Positions 54,282-62,583 of a stretch of DNA of 64,000 nucleotides are shown one piece after another. Within the stretch, counting starts at the first letter, position 1. Each line of letters opens with the position of its first letter. This DNA comes from Pseudomonas oryzihabitans (lineage in GTDB: Bacteria > Pseudomonadota > Gammaproteobacteria > Pseudomonadales > Pseudomonadaceae): positions 3,916,501 to 3,980,500 of the forward strand of contig NZ_CP017024.1 of NCBI RefSeq assembly GCF_014522265.1, in the 5' to 3' direction. Position numbers and translations under genes: made by a program. A model generated the notes under the pieces. That model had not been told where the DNA came from. It saw nothing but the letters and a program-made list of their open reading frames with translations, and made no database searches.

Positions 54282-55112
54282 ATGTCAGCTCCCCGCTCCA
54301 AGTCGATCACCGGCATTGACGCCCATGCCCATGTGTTCAGCCGTGATCTGCAGCTGATCGGTGCACGCCGCTACAGTCCCGAGTACGACGCCACGCTCGA
54401 CCAGTACCTTGAGCATTTGCAAACCCAAGGTCTGAGTCACGGTGTCCTGGTGCAACCAAGTTTCCTTGGCACTGACAACAGCTACCTGTTGGCGGCGTTG
54501 AAGCAAGCACCTCAGCAGTTGCGTGGTGTGGTCGTGCTGGAGCCAGGCATCAGTCGTTCTACCTTGAACGACATGGCGCAACTGGGCGTGGTCGGCGTGC
54601 GCCTGAACCTGATCGGCAAAGCGTTACCTGATTTTCGTGACAGTGCCTGGCAAGGGTTTTTCAGCGATATCGCCGATCTTGACTGGCATGTCGAGTTGCA
54701 CCGGGAAGTCAGGGATCTGCCGGGCTTGATCCGGCAATTGACGCCGTTCGGGGTGAAATTGGTGATCGATCACCTGGGGCGGCCGGACGCGAATGCGGGT
54801 CTCGATCAGCCCGGGTTTGGCGAGTTGCTTGAGGCCGGATCGAAAGGCTCGATCTGGATCAAGGTATCGGGAATCTATCGTCTGGGAGGTACGCCACGAC
54901 AGAACATTGATTTCGCTCGAAGGGCATTACCGTTGCTGGAAAAAAGCGTTGGCCTGCATCAGTTGGTATGGGGCAGCGACTGGCCGCACACGCAACATGA
55001 GCAAAGCGTTGACTTCGCCACCGTCGTCGACCAGTTGCAAGCCCTGGAGCTCTCCGCGCAAGCCAGCGCCGCGCTGCTGGTGCAGGCGCCTCGCAGGTTA
55101 TTTGGTTTCTAG
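54282..55112 (+). CDS. Amidohydrolase (2-pyrone-4,6-dicarboxylate lactonase-like, LigI group)
   Basis: 276-residue amidohydrolase-2 family TIM barrel. Metal/substrate motifs: HAH in GIDAHAHVF (12-20), H in VELHREV, H in LVIDHLGRPDA and D in VWGSDWPHTQH. Relatives hydrolyse lactones or decarboxylate aromatic acids; LigI opens 2-pyrone-4,6-dicarboxylate and others open sugar lactones. Encoded 28 nt after the MFS gene and ahead of a GntP transporter, consistent with lactone or sugar-acid use. Confidence 0.85.
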   Translation: MSAPRSKSITGIDAHAHVFSRDLQLIGARRYSPEYDATLDQYLEHLQTQGLSHGVLVQPSFLGTDNSYLLAALKQAPQQLRGVVVLEPGISRSTLNDMAQLGVVGVRLNLIGKALPDFRDSAWQGFFSDIADLDWHVELHREVRDLPGLIRQLTPFGVKLVIDHLGRPDANAGLDQPGFGELLEAGSKGSIWIKVSGIYRLGGTPRQNIDFARRALPLLEKSVGLHQLVWGSDWPHTQHEQSVDFATVVDQLQALELSAQASAALLVQAPRRLFGF

Positions 55113-55201
55113 AAAGACGAACGCTGCAACCTAGCCGTTACAGAGGCCATTCATCTCACCCTCCTACAAGAGTTTGGCACCAGCCCAACCGAGAACCTTT
55201 C

Positions 55202-56578
55202 ATGACTCCCTTAGATATAAATCTGTTACTGACTGCATTGATCAGCGTCGTGGTGCTGGTAGTGCTGATCGTCTCGCGCCTCAAAATGCACCCGCTGCTG
55301 GCGTTGCTGGTGGTTTCCGTCGGCGTAGGCTTTGCAACCGGTATGGAGCCAGATCGCATCGTCTCCCAGCTGGTCACCGGCGCCGGCAAGACACTGGGGG
55401 CTGTGGGGGTGGTCATCGCGCTGGGGGCGATGCTCGGCAAAATACTTGCGGACGCCGGCGTCACCGAGCAGATTGCCGCGGTCATCCTCAGGCGCACATC
55501 GGATCGGATGATTCCGTGGGCGATGATGATGGTCGCGTTCGTGATTGGCATTCCGATGTTTTTCGAGGTCGGCCTGGTGATCATGCTGCCGCTGATCTTT
55601 AGCGTGGCGCGCAAGCTGGAAAGTCAGGCGCGCTTCAAGGGGTCAGCCTATGTCTATGTGGGCGTTCCGGTGATTGCCGCACTGGCCGCCATGCACGGTA
55701 TGGTCCCGCCGCACCCTGGCCCGTTGACGGCCATCGCCGCGCTGAAAACCTCGGTCGGACCGACCATGCTCTATGGTTTCCTGGCGGCTATCCCGGCGAT
55801 GATCCTGGGCGGCCCACTGTATGGCGCTTTCATTTCCCCGCGCATGAGCACTCGGCCCGATCAGGTGTTGCTGGATCAGTTCACCCTGGCTGAAAAAGCC
55901 GACAATAAACCAGGCCCCAGCGTATACCTTGGCGTGCTGGCAGCCTTGCTGCCGGCGATCCTGATGCTGATCCATGCCGTCGCCGAGATGGTATTGGCCA
56001 AGGACAATGCGCTGCTGAAAATGGCCGGTTTCCTCGGCAATCCGCTGATAGCGATGCTGCTGGGCGTGCTGTTCGCCGGGGCAAGTCTGGTACTCGCGCG
56101 TGGCGGCGATGCGGAGCAATTGCGCGAATCGCTGGGCAAGAGCCTCAAGCCAATCGCCTCGATCATCATGATCATCGCCGGCGGCGGTGCCTTTCAGCAG
56201 CTGCTGACCAGCGCCAAGGTGGGCGATGCGATTGTCCACCTGACTCAGCAGTCGGCGTTCCCTCCGCTGGTCCTCGGCTGGTTGATCGCCATGTTGCTTT
56301 CGGTCTCTACCGGTTCCGCCACGGTAGGTATCGTAGGGGCTGCCGGCTTGCTGGCGCCGCTCGCCGGTGCCGATCCCAGCCTCAACCTGCCGCTGCTGGC
56401 CTTGTCCATTGGCTGCGGCTCGCTGTTCTTCAACTACGCCAACCATGCAGGTTTCTGGATGGTGAAGGAATCCTTCGGCATGACGATGGGCGAAGCCACC
56501 AAGACCATTTCGGTGGTGCAATCGATCGTCGCCGTGGTCGGTTTGATCGTGGTGTTGCTGTTGAACGTGGTCGTGTAA
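55202..56578 (+). CDS. GntP family gluconate:H+ symporter-like transporter
   Basis: 458-residue inner-membrane protein with about 12-14 hydrophobic segments. Family motifs: LGAMLGKILADAGVTEQIA, IGIPMFFEVGLVIMLPL, MHGMVPPHPGPLTAIA and FFNYANHAGFWMVKESFGM. GntP proteins import gluconate or related sugar acids. Second transporter of the cassette controlled by the GntR protein, 89 nt after the hydrolase. Its end is followed by a stem-loop. Confidence 0.92.
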   Translation: MTPLDINLLLTALISVVVLVVLIVSRLKMHPLLALLVVSVGVGFATGMEPDRIVSQLVTGAGKTLGAVGVVIALGAMLGKILADAGVTEQIAAVILRRTSDRMIPWAMMMVAFVIGIPMFFEVGLVIMLPLIFSVARKLESQARFKGSAYVYVGVPVIAALAAMHGMVPPHPGPLTAIAALKTSVGPTMLYGFLAAIPAMILGGPLYGAFISPRMSTRPDQVLLDQFTLAEKADNKPGPSVYLGVLAALLPAILMLIHAVAEMVLAKDNALLKMAGFLGNPLIAMLLGVLFAGASLVLARGGDAEQLRESLGKSLKPIASIIMIIAGGGAFQQLLTSAKVGDAIVHLTQQSAFPPLVLGWLIAMLLSVSTGSATVGIVGAAGLLAPLAGADPSLNLPLLALSIGCGSLFFNYANHAGFWMVKESFGMTMGEATKTISVVQSIVAVVGLIVVLLLNVVV

Positions 56579-56588
56579 TGACCTGAGG

Positions 56589-56609
56589 CGGCGTCGAATC
56601 AGGACGCCG
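56589..56609. terminator. Stem-loop between gntP-like gene and acdR (possible terminator)
   Basis: CGGCGTC, loop GAATCAG, GACGCCG: a perfect 7-bp stem 10 bases after the gntP-like stop, between convergent genes. No strong T-tract follows, so its use as a bidirectional terminator is only probable. Confidence 0.45.
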
Positions 56610-56680
56610 TCCTCTGTGAAATCCCTTATCTGAACGGGCGCCGCTCGGCACCCGTCCTTCCCTGGGCGCCACCCGCCTGT

Positions 56681-57151
56681 TCAGATAGGCAACAGCCCCT
56701 CGGTCTTGACTTCGTTCAGCACGAAAAAGGTGCGCACCTGGCGCACGCCGGGCAGGGCGATCAGCCGTTCGCTGTGCAGGCGATTGAAGGCGGCGATGTC
56801 CTTGACCCTGAGCTTGATGAAGTAGTCGACGTCACCGGCCACCAGGTAACACTCCAGCACCGGGGGCAGGGCGCGGGCCGCCGCTTCGAAGGCCTCAAAA
56901 GAATCCGGGGTCGATCTGTCCAGCACCACGCCCACCAGTACCGCGGTTTCCCGTTGCACCGCCTTGGGGTCCACATGGGCCCTGACGCTGGTGATGACGC
57001 CGCTCTCGAACAGCCTGCGCGTGTGGTTCCAGCAGGCGCTCGGGCTCAGGGCAACCTGGCGGGCCAGCTCGGCATTGCTCAGCCGGCCGTCCTGCTGCAG
57101 GGCGCGCAGGATCTTGCGTTCTACCGAGGTCAGTTCCGCAGCTTCGCTCAT
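56681..57151 (-). CDS. acdR: Lrp/AsnC family regulator AcdR
   Basis: 156 residues from the ATG at 57151 (AAGGAG 8 nt upstream). Lrp helix-turn-helix (ERKILRALQQDGRLSNAELA, then ALSPSACWNHTRRLFESG; about 10-55) and AsnC effector domain (CYLVAGDVDYFIKLRVKD). It is divergent from the ACC deaminase gene, the arrangement of acdR-acdS in plant-associated Pseudomonas, where AcdR (Lrp-like) activates acdS in response to ACC. A 159-base gap separates them and contains an inverted repeat GATTC-TGG-GAATC (57198-57210), a candidate operator. Confidence 0.88.
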   Translation of the reverse strand: MSEAAELTSVERKILRALQQDGRLSNAELARQVALSPSACWNHTRRLFESGVITSVRAHVDPKAVQRETAVLVGVVLDRSTPDSFEAFEAAARALPPVLECYLVAGDVDYFIKLRVKDIAAFNRLHSERLIALPGVRQVRTFFVLNEVKTEGLLPI

Positions 57152-57310
57152 CGAAAGATTCTCCTTATAAAGCGGTTGTTGGAGGAACATCCATGCGGAT
57201 TCTGGGAATCGTTCAAAAGGAAAGCAGATTTCGTACCGCTCATTCGAAAGCACCTTTTTCAGGGTTTTCCCTAGCATTGAAGGCGTTCTCTCACCACTGG
57301 AGTCGCTGCT

Positions 57311-58324
57311 ATGTCCCTGGATCTCGAAAAGCGTTTTCCCCGCGTCAAGCTCGGTTACTTCCCATCGCCCCTGCACAAGCTGGAGCGCATGTCGAAGGAC
57401 CTCGGTATCGAACTCTGGGCCAAGCGTGACGACGTGTCCTCCGGTCTCGCCTATGGCGGCAACAAGGTGCGCAAGCTGGAATGGCTGGCCGCCGATGCCC
57501 TGGCGCAGGGCTGCGACACCCTGGTCTCCATCGGCAACATCCAGTCCAACCACACCCGCCAGGTCGCTGCCGTCGCCGCGGTGCTGGGCATGAAGTGCCG
57601 GCTGGTCCAGGAGGAGTGGACCAAGTGGGAAGACCCGGTCTACGACAAGGTCGGCAACATCCTGCTGTCCCGCCTGATGGGCGCCCAGACGCTGCTGGAA
57701 GGCGAGGGCTATTCCACCGCGGTGAAGGCCACTTGGGAGCGTGCCCTGGATGAGGTGCGGCGTGAGGGCGGCAAGCCCTACGCCATTCCCGCCGGCGCCT
57801 CGGACCATCCGCTGGGTGGCCTCGGCTATGCTCATTTCGCCGATGAACTGGCCGGCCAGGAGCGCGAGCAGGGCCTCTTCTTCGATACCGTGGTGACGGC
57901 CACCTGTACCGGTTCTACCCAGGGCGGCATGGTGGTGGGCTTTCGCGCCCAGGAGCGCGAGCGGCGCCTGATCGGCATCGACACGGCGGCGGACGCCGAG
58001 ATGACCCGCGCCGCGGTGACCAAGATCGCGCGCAACACCGCCGAGATGATCGGCCTGAAGCAGGAGATCCGCGACGAGGATGTCATCATCGAGCCCCGCT
58101 TCTGCGGACCGGACTACGGCCTGCCGGATGGTCCCACCGTCGAGGCCATCCGCTACACCGCGCAGATGGAGGGGATGCTCACCGACCCGGTCTACGAGGG
58201 AAAATCCATGGCCGGGCTGATCGCCATGGCGCGCAGTGGCGAGATCGCCAAGGGCAGTCGGGTACTCTATGTTCACCTCGGGGGTGCCCCGGCGCTCAAC
58301 GCCTACCACAACGCCTTCGCCTGA
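57311..58324 (+). CDS. acdS: 1-aminocyclopropane-1-carboxylate (ACC) deaminase
   Basis: 337-residue PLP enzyme of the tryptophan-synthase-beta fold. Active-site residues are K52 (GGNKVRKLEWL), S79 (IQSNHTRQVAA), Y295 and E296 (TDPVYEGKSM), and L323 (VHLGGAPALN), matching K51, S78, Y294, E295 and L322 of Pseudomonas AcdS by a one-residue offset. D-cysteine desulfhydrases of the same family replace the Glu and Leu, so the retained pair supports true ACC deaminase, which turns ACC into 2-oxobutyrate and ammonia and lowers plant ethylene. GGAG 9 nt upstream of the ATG. Regulated by AcdR by position. Confidence 0.88.
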   Translation: MSLDLEKRFPRVKLGYFPSPLHKLERMSKDLGIELWAKRDDVSSGLAYGGNKVRKLEWLAADALAQGCDTLVSIGNIQSNHTRQVAAVAAVLGMKCRLVQEEWTKWEDPVYDKVGNILLSRLMGAQTLLEGEGYSTAVKATWERALDEVRREGGKPYAIPAGASDHPLGGLGYAHFADELAGQEREQGLFFDTVVTATCTGSTQGGMVVGFRAQERERRLIGIDTAADAEMTRAAVTKIARNTAEMIGLKQEIRDEDVIIEPRFCGPDYGLPDGPTVEAIRYTAQMEGMLTDPVYEGKSMAGLIAMARSGEIAKGSRVLYVHLGGAPALNAYHNAFA

Positions 58325-58358
58325 ACCCAGGCCACGACCGATCACCAGGAGGTCCCGC

Positions 58359-58757
58359 ATGACGAGCCAATGCTGGACAGCGGTAGACGACCTCCGACCG
58401 GCCGTGGCGCTGGTCATCCTGCATGGCGATCTCGACCCCGCGGTGACGGCGGAATTGCGCAGCGGCTTGCCCGGCTGCAGCGACCTCCCGGTGCTGCAGC
58501 TGGAGGACGTCGGCGGGCTGCACGAGGAGTGGCTCACCCAGGGTCCGCAGAGCCGGATCGTACGGCTGTTGTCCCGGCTGGGCGGTGACTGCCTGCTGCT
58601 GGCGGTCGAGCCGGCGGGCTCGAACGAGCTGGAATGGCTGGGATCGGTCGCCGGTCAACGGCTGCAACAGTTCACGAGTGGCACATCCACGCGGGAGCTG
58701 ATTGCCCGCCTGCAGCAGCTCAGACGCGAACGCCTGCTGGCGGTGTTGCCGCTTTGA
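58359..58757 (+). CDS. Hypothetical small protein downstream of acdS
   Basis: 132 residues from the ATG at 58359, with AGGAGG 5-10 nt upstream, 34 nt after the acdS stop. No recognised family. It begins MTSQCWTAVDDLRPAVALV, has helix-forming Leu-rich stretches (LLSRLGGDCLLLAVEPAG, then LIARLQQLRRERLLAVLPL) and no membrane segment or signal peptide. Strong ribosome site and codon use like its neighbours support translation; co-transcription with acdS suggests a linked role, not known. An alternative reading as an extension of another frame from 58236 is not supported. Confidence 0.7.
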   Translation: MTSQCWTAVDDLRPAVALVILHGDLDPAVTAELRSGLPGCSDLPVLQLEDVGGLHEEWLTQGPQSRIVRLLSRLGGDCLLLAVEPAGSNELEWLGSVAGQRLQQFTSGTSTRELIARLQQLRRERLLAVLPL

Positions 58758-58766
58758 GCGTGGCCG

Positions 58767-60053
58767 TCAGGCCAGCCGCTCGACCTGTTCGGCGATCAGC
58801 GCCCTGATCGCGCGCAGACAGCGCAACTCGCCGGCGAAGACCGCCCGCAGCTCCGGTCGCGCGATGGCCAGAGTCTGATTTTCCCGCTCGGTCTGTTCCA
58901 GCAACTGCTGAGCCTGCAGGGACAGGCGCTGGCGCAGGCGTTGCAACTGGGCAGCAGCCGGCGAGCGCTTGATACCCAGCGCTTCGGCTGCATCCAGCAG
59001 TCGCTCGCGGTCGATGGCCACCAGCCGGCTTTCACCCAGGATCGGCCAGGCGAGGGTGGTCGCGTCCGGCCAGCGCTGCTGATCGAAGGCGCGGCTCTCG
59101 TACACGGCCGTGCAGAGCAGGTCATAGCAGGGCGCGAGGGCCAGCCCACGGGGTGAGACCAGAAAGCCCAGATTCTTCAGATGGGCATCGGTATTGCCCA
59201 CCAGCACGTTGAAGGCCAGCCAGTTGAACAGCCGCGTCCGGGTCACGGCGGGCGCCTCGCACAGCCGGGCCAGTTCGGCCAGGCGCTCCACGCTACCCGC
59301 CTGGTACTTGAAATGACGGTCCAGACCCAGCACCTGGCAGGCGTCGATGCCATGGCGCCGTTGCCAGCCGCCCGGGGTACGGACGCGGTCGAAGCGCTCG
59401 ATCAGATAGATCGGCTCGGGCACGTAGCGGCGCTCGACGGCGGGAACCATCAGCCCGGCCAGACCCGCCAGGCGCATGGTGAACCACTCGTTGATCACCG
59501 AATGGGCGAAGGCCTCGTGGGGATGGTCCGGCTTGAGGATATGGGTGGAGGGCAGGGCGCCCACGGGTTCCTGCAACCCCTGGTCATCGAGAATCACCGC
59601 CAGCTTGTGCTGGGCGCCGGCCAGCGACATGCGCTTGTGCGCCTCGTGGGTCAGCGGCAACTGCGGCATGGCCTGGATCCGCCGGGAGAGATCGGCATCG
59701 CTCAGGGGGCGGCGATCTCCCGGTGGCAGGTGCTGTCCTTCGGCGAGCAGGGTAAGGGATCCGGCGGATTCGGCGCCGTACCAGCTCAGCAGGGCGAAGG
59801 CATCGGCGGCATCCAGGCGCGCATCCTGGGCGAGCAGTTGCCGCTGGCCTTCCTCGGGCAGCAGGTTGTCGAAGTACCACTGCACCGGTCGCTGCGAACT
59901 GCCATCGATCAGTGGCGCTCGCTGCAAGGGCAATTGCGGACAGAGCCCGAAGGCCTGCCAATCGGACTCGTACCGGAACGACCAGATACCGTTCTCGTCA
60001 GCCAGCCGACCCACCAGCTGGTCGTCGATCCAGGCCAGGAGTTCACGCCTCAT
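58767..60053 (-). CDS. hipA: HipA family toxin kinase
   Basis: 428-residue HipA-type Ser/Thr kinase. Recognised by the ATP-site motif SLAGAQHKLAV (about 154-164), and the catalytic/Mg motif NVLVGNTDAHLKNLGFL (about 278-292) with the base in TDAH. HipA phosphorylates glutamyl-tRNA synthetase in E. coli and causes persistence; targets of relatives differ. Start overlaps hipB stop by 4 nt (minus strand), so HipB is made first. N-terminal subdomain (WIDDQLVGRLADENGIWSF) is complete. Confidence 0.88.
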   Translation of the reverse strand: MRRELLAWIDDQLVGRLADENGIWSFRYESDWQAFGLCPQLPLQRAPLIDGSSQRPVQWYFDNLLPEEGQRQLLAQDARLDAADAFALLSWYGAESAGSLTLLAEGQHLPPGDRRPLSDADLSRRIQAMPQLPLTHEAHKRMSLAGAQHKLAVILDDQGLQEPVGALPSTHILKPDHPHEAFAHSVINEWFTMRLAGLAGLMVPAVERRYVPEPIYLIERFDRVRTPGGWQRRHGIDACQVLGLDRHFKYQAGSVERLAELARLCEAPAVTRTRLFNWLAFNVLVGNTDAHLKNLGFLVSPRGLALAPCYDLLCTAVYESRAFDQQRWPDATTLAWPILGESRLVAIDRERLLDAAEALGIKRSPAAAQLQRLRQRLSLQAQQLLEQTERENQTLAIARPELRAVFAGELRCLRAIRALIAEQVERLA

Positions 60054-60301
60054 GGTGTCCGGGTATCCGGCTGGGCTGCCACTTCAGTGGGCAGATCCAC
60101 GATCAGGCGCACCCCCAGGCCTTCCAATACCTGGAACAGCTTGCCCCACTGGACGGTTTCGCCACCGCGCTCGACCTTGCCGAGAAAGTTTTCACTGACG
60201 CCGAGACTGCCGGCGGCATCGTCCTGGCGCAGCGACTGGGCCTTGCGCGCCTGGCGGACGAGGGCGCCCAGGTCGGCGGCATTCTTGAGTATCACCTGCA
60301 T
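60050..60301 (-). CDS. hipB: HipB family antitoxin/repressor
   Basis: 83-residue Xre-type helix-turn-helix protein: ADLGALVRQARKAQSLRQDD, then SLGVSENFLGKVERGGETVQW (about 10-50). HipB neutralises HipA and represses the operon. Three matching palindromes upstream (see 60307-60426) are its probable operators; the first begins 5 nt before the start codon. Confidence 0.88.
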   Translation of the reverse strand: MQVILKNAADLGALVRQARKAQSLRQDDAAGSLGVSENFLGKVERGGETVQWGKLFQVLEGLGVRLIVDLPTEVAAQPDTRTP

Positions 60302-60306
60302 GATTT

Positions 60307-60426
60307 ATCCTCACGAGCGTGGGGATCAGGCTAACGCCAAAGGGAAAGGCAGCGCAATCCTCAAGATCGTGAGGATTTCAGTTGCTGATAACGCTGCTAA
60401 TACAAAATCCTTTCGATCATGAGGAT
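60307..60426. promoter_or_regulatory. hipB: Three evenly spaced HipB-type operators
   Basis: Three 20-bp palindromes with the same half-site: ATCCTCACGAGCGTGGGGAT at 60307-60326, ATCCTCAAGATCGTGAGGAT at 60357-60376, and ATCCTTTCGATCATGAGGAT at 60407-60426. Start-to-start spacing is exactly 50 bp each time. The middle one has perfect ATCCTC/GAGGAT arms with no mismatch. This is the hipBA promoter region, also the 3' end of the LysR gene starting at 61356. E. coli HipB binds repeated operators; the half-sites here (ATCC...GGAT) resemble them but have a wider spacer. Confidence 0.75.
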
Positions 60427-60438
60427 TTTAATCTTCTG

Positions 60439-61356
60439 CTAACGTCGCGCCCCCAGTTGCTGGGGTGCCAGAAAGGCGCTGTGGAAGTAGCTGCGAAAGG
60501 CCTGCATGGCCGGTGTCAGGGGGTGTTCGCGGTGCCAGGCCAGCCCCACGCTCATGGGCGTGATGGGCTCTATCAGGGTGCGCGTCTCCAGGCGCTTGCC
60601 CTCCAGCGACCAGGGGCGATAGACCAGGTCGGAGAGAATGGCCACGCCGCTGCCGTTGGCCACCATGCTGCGCACGGCTTCCACCGAGCTGGTCCGCAAG
60701 CGCACCTGGGGTTCAAGGCCTGACTGGCGCCAGTAGCGCCTGGCACTCTGTTCCGCCTCATCGACGGTCAGCAGCACATAGGGCTCGCGGGCGACATCGG
60801 CCAGGCTGACATTGGGTCGATCGCGCAGGGGATGGCCACTGGGCAGCCAGAGACGGCGTTCGGAATTGAAGAGCGTCTCGGAGACGATGTCCTCGTGGGT
60901 CAGGTTGGCGGTCAGGACCACCGCCATGTCGATGCGCCTGTCCAGCAGCGCCTCCTCGATGGCCTGGCGCTCCTGTTCGTGCACCGCCACCGTCACCTCG
61001 GGATAGAGCTGCGCCAGGCGTTGCAGATGGTGCGGCAGGAAGTAGCCGATCACCGTATAGCTGGCGGCGATGCGCAGTTCGCCGCTGGCGCGGTGGTCGG
61101 GCAGGGCGCTGCTCAGGGCATCGTCGACCCCGCGCAGGATGCCGTAGGCATGGTTGAGGAAATGCCGGCCGGCATCGGTCAGCGCCATTCCTTGCGCCGA
61201 GCGGACGAAAAGACTGGCGCCCAGCAGACTCTCCAGTTCCTGGATGGCACTGGTCACCGCCGACTGGGAAATGTTTAGGTGGATGGCCGCCTGGGAGATC
61301 TGCCCCAGTTCGGCGGTCGCGGTGAAGTAGCGCAGCTGACGCAGGGTAAGGGCCAT
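60439..61356 (-). CDS. LysR family transcriptional regulator
   Basis: 305 residues from the ATG at 61356. N-terminal helix-turn-helix: LRQLRYFTATAELGQISQAA, then LNISQSAVTSAIQELESLLG (about 5-45), and an effector-binding domain with RIAASYTVIGYFLPHHL. It is divergent from the pxpA operon at 61475, with 118 bases between, so it probably controls it. Its 3' end lies 13 nt from the distal hipB operator. Confidence 0.9.
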   Translation of the reverse strand: MALTLRQLRYFTATAELGQISQAAIHLNISQSAVTSAIQELESLLGASLFVRSAQGMALTDAGRHFLNHAYGILRGVDDALSSALPDHRASGELRIAASYTVIGYFLPHHLQRLAQLYPEVTVAVHEQERQAIEEALLDRRIDMAVVLTANLTHEDIVSETLFNSERRLWLPSGHPLRDRPNVSLADVAREPYVLLTVDEAEQSARRYWRQSGLEPQVRLRTSSVEAVRSMVANGSGVAILSDLVYRPWSLEGKRLETRTLIEPITPMSVGLAWHREHPLTPAMQAFRSYFHSAFLAPQQLGARR

Positions 61357-61474
61357 GACAACTGTCCTGAGGTATCGATTTTTCCGAACGCTGGACCTTG
61401 GATAATAAATCTTCCCAAGGGGGCAGGGCAGTCCTAAGGTCGAGGACACCGCACCACTGCAAGGGAATACCGCA

Positions 61475-62239
61475 ATGATCGAGGTGGACTTCAATTCCGA
61501 CATGGGCGAGGGCTTTGGCGCCTGGACGCTGGGCGATGGCGTGGATGACCAACTGCTCGACCTGGTCAGTTCGGCCAATATCGCCACCGGCTTCCATGCC
61601 GGCGATCCCGCCCTCATGCAGCGCACCGTGCTGCAGGCCAAGGCGCGCAACGTGGCCATCGGCGCCCATCCGGGCTATCGCGATCTGGTGGGTTTCGGCC
61701 GCCGGCCCCTGCAGATGCCCGCCGAAGAACTGGTGGCCGATATCGTCTATCAGCTCGGCGCCCTGCGTGAATTCGCCCGATTGCATGGCCTGCGGCTGCA
61801 ACACCTCAAACCCCATGGCGCGCTGTTCATGCACCTGGCGCGGGACGAGACGGCTGCCCGGCTGCTGGTGGAGACGCTGCAACGGATCGAACCCGGGCTG
61901 CTGCTCTATTGCCTGCCCGATTCGGCCACCTGGCGAATCGGTCGCGAGCTGGGCCAGCCCCTGGTGCGCGAGTTCTATGCCGACCGGGACTATGACGCCA
62001 GCGGGTCCATCGTGCTGGTCCGGCGCATGGGTGAGCTGGATCCCCAGGCCGTGGCCGAACGGGTGCTCAGAGCCTGCCAGCAGGGCAGGGTCGCCACGGT
62101 GGAGGGGGGCGAGGTCGAGGTGGCCTTCGAATCCATCTGCCTGCACAGCGATACCCCCGGTGCGCTGGGCCTGGCCCAGGCCATCCGCCAGCGCCTCGAC
62201 GCCGCCGGCATCGCCATCCGCGCCCCTGGCGCCGGCTAG
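61475..62239 (+). CDS. pxpA: 5-oxoprolinase subunit A / LamB-YcsF family protein
   Basis: 254-residue LamB/YcsF family protein. The opening [19 protein letters not shown] and [20 protein letters not shown] are diagnostic, with [15 protein letters not shown] and HLKPHGALF carrying the metal-binding histidines. PxpA, with PxpB and PxpC, hydrolyses 5-oxoproline to glutamate with ATP. Here the downstream genes encode a biotinyl carrier and a biotin carboxylase before a PxpB-type protein, an extended version that may act on a related lactam. The 92-base gap to the next gene shows nothing notable. Confidence 0.9.
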   Translation: MIEVDFNSDMGEGFGAWTLGDGVDDQLLDLVSSANIATGFHAGDPALMQRTVLQAKARNVAIGAHPGYRDLVGFGRRPLQMPAEELVADIVYQLGALREFARLHGLRLQHLKPHGALFMHLARDETAARLLVETLQRIEPGLLLYCLPDSATWRIGRELGQPLVREFYADRDYDASGSIVLVRRMGELDPQAVAERVLRACQQGRVATVEGGEVEVAFESICLHSDTPGALGLAQAIRQRLDAAGIAIRAPGAG

Positions 62240-62331
62240 TTTTCATGCGGACACCGGCGCCAAGACGCCGGGTCCTCCAGTCCTTCGCTACGCCTGCCTT
62301 TCCGACAACATTGCCTAGAAGAGGAATCGTC

Positions 62332-62583
62332 ATGGCCGAACATTCGGTGCTTTCGCCCTTGCCCGGAACGTTCTATCGCAAACCCACGCCCGATGCGGCG
62401 CCCTATGTGGAGGTCGGGGAAACCGTCACCGCCGGCACGGTGATCGGCCTGGTCGAGGTGATGAAGCAATTCTCGGAGGTCCACGCCGAAGTGGACGGGA
62501 CCCTGACGGCCTTCGCGGTGGAGGACGGTGACCCGGTCGAGCCGGGTCAGTTGCTGGCCACCCTGAGCGGAGCCGCCTCGTGA
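62332..62583 (+). CDS. Biotin carboxyl carrier protein (biotinyl domain)
   Basis: 83-residue single biotinyl domain from the ATG at 62332. The biotin-attachment motif is GLVEVMKQFSEV (about 40-51), where MKQ replaces the usual MKM; the preceding GTFYRKPTPDAAPYVEVGE and following DGDPVEPGQLLATL are typical of AccB-like carrier domains. It carries the carboxyl group between the biotin carboxylase (4-nt overlap, GTGA) and a carboxyltransferase-like KipI/KipA pair beyond the window. Confidence 0.88.
   Translation: MAEHSVLSPLPGTFYRKPTPDAAPYVEVGETVTAGTVIGLVEVMKQFSEVHAEVDGTLTAFAVEDGDPVEPGQLLATLSGAAS

Noticed and set aside
61395-61452. GACCTT...AAGGTC repeat as a LysR operator ahead of pxpA
   Set aside because: Arms of six bases with a long irregular gap are expected by chance in GC-rich DNA.
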